Origin: an uncultured Faecalibacterium sp.
Lineage (GTDB): Bacteria > Bacillota > Clostridia > Oscillospirales > Ruminococcaceae
Direction: 5' to 3'
DNA: 45,440 bases
Assembly: GCA_934501115.1 (NCBI GenBank)
Contig: CAKSTO010000012.1
Location: 1-45,440 of the forward strand
Of this stretch, positions 44,312 to 45,440 are shown piece by piece. A program made the translations under genes and the position numbers. Position 1 is the first letter of the stretch, and every line of letters starts with the position of its first letter. Below the pieces are notes generated by a model. That model was not told where the DNA came from. It was given only the letters and a program-made list of their open reading frames with translations, and did not search any database.

Positions 44312-45274
44312 ATGAATCCCATCGTAGAAAAGGTCTATCAGATCGGCATTATCCCTGTTATCGCTTTTAACAGCGTTGATGAGGCCCTGCCCCTGTGCAA
44401 GGCTCTGGCTGAGGGCGGCCTGCCCGCTGCCGAGGTCACCTTCCGCACTGCATGTGCTGAGGAGTGCATCCGCAAGATCCACGAAGAGATGCCCGAGATG
44501 CTGCTGGGTGCCGGCACTGTCCTGACCACCGAGCAGGCTGACCGCGCTATGGCCGCCGGTGCTTCCTTCATCGTTGCTCCCGGCTTCGACCCCGAGGTCT
44601 GCAAGCACGTCATCGACAAGGGCGGCATCATGATGCCCGGCACCTGCTCTGCCGGCGAGATGCAGCAGGCTATGAACATGGGCTGCGAGGCTCTGAAGTT
44701 CTTCCCCGCCGAGGCAAACGGCGGTGTCGGCATGCTGAAGAACATCGGTGCTGCCCTGAAGAGCGCACGCTGGATGTGCACCGGCGGCGTCAATGCAAAG
44801 AACGTCAACGACTATCTGGGCTACGACCAGATCTTTGCTGTCGGCGGCACCTGGATGTGCAAGAGCGACGTGATCAAGGCTCACGACTGGGCTAAGATCA
44901 CCGCTCAGAGCAAGGAAGCGGTTGACACCATGCTGGGTCTGAAGCTGATGCACGTCGGCATCAACACCGAGAACGAGGAAGAGGCCATGAAGATGGCCAA
45001 CCTCATCGGCAGCCTGCTGAACATGAAGGTCGCTCCCGGCAATTCCAGCATCTTTGTGGGCAACAAGGAGTTTGAGATCATGAAGAAGCCCGGCCGCGGC
45101 ACCAATGGCCACATCGCCATCGGCTGCAACAACGTCGACCGTGCTATCTACCACCTGTCTCAGCGCGGCGTGAAGTTCGATCTGGACAGCAAGAACGTGA
45201 AGAACGGCAAGACCGTCGCCTGCTACTTTGCAGACGAGATCGGCGGCTTCGCATTCCATCTGGTTCAGGCCTGA
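44312..45274 (+). CDS. eda: KDPG aldolase fused to a VOC-like domain
   Basis: Residues 1 to about 205 are a 2-keto-3-deoxy-6-phosphogluconate aldolase, which splits KDPG to pyruvate and glyceraldehyde 3-phosphate. It has E41 in EVTFRT, the Schiff-base lysine K129 in EALKFFPAE, and GAGTVLT. Residues about 210-320 form an extra domain with the vicinal-oxygen-chelate (glyoxalase-like) look: LMHVGINTEN, GHIAIGCNNVDRAI and an ending FAFHLVQA. Its role is unknown; it may bind a metal or shape the oligomer. The start follows AAAGGAG. It lies just before kdgK and has a TGTATACA operator upstream. Confidence 0.93.
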   Translation: MNPIVEKVYQIGIIPVIAFNSVDEALPLCKALAEGGLPAAEVTFRTACAEECIRKIHEEMPEMLLGAGTVLTTEQADRAMAAGASFIVAPGFDPEVCKHVIDKGGIMMPGTCSAGEMQQAMNMGCEALKFFPAEANGGVGMLKNIGAALKSARWMCTGGVNAKNVNDYLGYDQIFAVGGTWMCKSDVIKAHDWAKITAQSKEAVDTMLGLKLMHVGINTENEEEAMKMANLIGSLLNMKVAPGNSSIFVGNKEFEIMKKPGRGTNGHIAIGCNNVDRAIYHLSQRGVKFDLDSKNVKNGKTVACYFADEIGGFAFHLVQA

Positions 45275-45358
45275 TCTGCCCCGTTTCCGTAAAAGTCCTG
45301 CCGGGACAGCCCCGCAGCAGGATATCATAAACACCTGTGAATAAAGGAGAATAAACCA

Positions 45359-45440
45359 ATGAGAGTCGTTACTTTTGGCGAACTGATGGTCCGTCTGCAG
45401 CCGTTCAACTACGAGCGTTTCGTTCAGGCTAACAGCCTGG
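45359..45440 (+). CDS. kdgK: 2-keto-3-deoxygluconate kinase, 5' part
   Basis: Only 27 codons are in the window. The start MRVVTFGELMVRLQP is typical of PfkB-family sugar kinases of the KdgK kind. The ATG at 45359 follows AAAGGAG. Its place after the KDPG aldolase supports a KDG kinase, which links uxaA to eda. The gene runs off the right edge. Confidence 0.8.
   Translation, partial: MRVVTFGELMVRLQPFNYERFVQANSL

Overview
The window reads as chromosome of a low-GC-phylum but GC-rich gut Clostridium relative, most like Faecalibacterium (Oscillospiraceae). The grounds are strong AGGAGG ribosome sites, consensus sigma-A promoters, a THF riboswitch on a FolT-type ECF gene, a Gram-positive division cluster with a PASTA penicillin-binding protein, hexuronate genes, and CCTCTCAG-type intergenic repeats. 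The genus is an inference from memory of such genomes; no search was run.

Layout. 1-720: a tRNA-Leu(CAG) with its own promoter and terminator, followed by a gene-free stretch made of degenerate tandem units, each headed by an inverted copy of the tRNA 3' end. 921-3283 (minus): a folate module, promoter - THF riboswitch - terminator - folT - folC. 3449-5932 (plus): an M3 oligopeptidase and a secreted protein of unknown function. 6020-12101: uxaC diverging from uxaB, then uxaA, a 51-residue membrane protein and an aldose-1-epimerase-like gene. 12160-15751 (minus): a protein of unknown function, a visibly AT-richer pair (EcsC-like protein with an EF-hand loop, and a zinc-ribbon protein), an RlmD-type 23S rRNA methyltransferase and a BlaI-type repressor. 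16082-18490 (plus): serC and serA.

18536-31316 (minus) is a complete division and cell-wall (dcw) operon, transcribed mraZ-rsmH-ftsL-pbp-murF-mraY-like-ftsW-murG-ftsQ-murE from one strong promoter with MraZ-type boxes. The MraY-like member has lost residues regarded as catalytic. 31540-33378 holds rsmD with a coiled-coil gene and a divergent flavodoxin-like gene. 33432-38129 holds a beta-helix surface protein whose leader carries a nine-base G/C tract, and a family 2 glycosidase that lacks the usual acid/base Glu. 38335-40420 is a zinc-ribbon membrane protein, a DUF5685 protein and a J-domain protein. 40499-44076 holds a secreted protein, a GntR/FCD regulator, a PAP2 phosphatase and a HAD phosphatase. 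44312 to the end holds a KDPG aldolase-VOC fusion and the start of kdgK.

How they work together. uxaC, uxaB, uxaA, kdgK and eda make a full route from galacturonate to pyruvate plus glyceraldehyde 3-phosphate. The two ends of the route lie about 32 kb apart but share TGTATACA-type palindromes in their control regions, and a GntR/FCD regulator, the usual kind of reader for such sites, lies between them. No clearly unknown multigene system is proven here. The best leads are the degenerate MraY, the tRNA-tail repeat array, the GH2 without its acid/base, the AT-rich EcsC pair and the G-tract leader.
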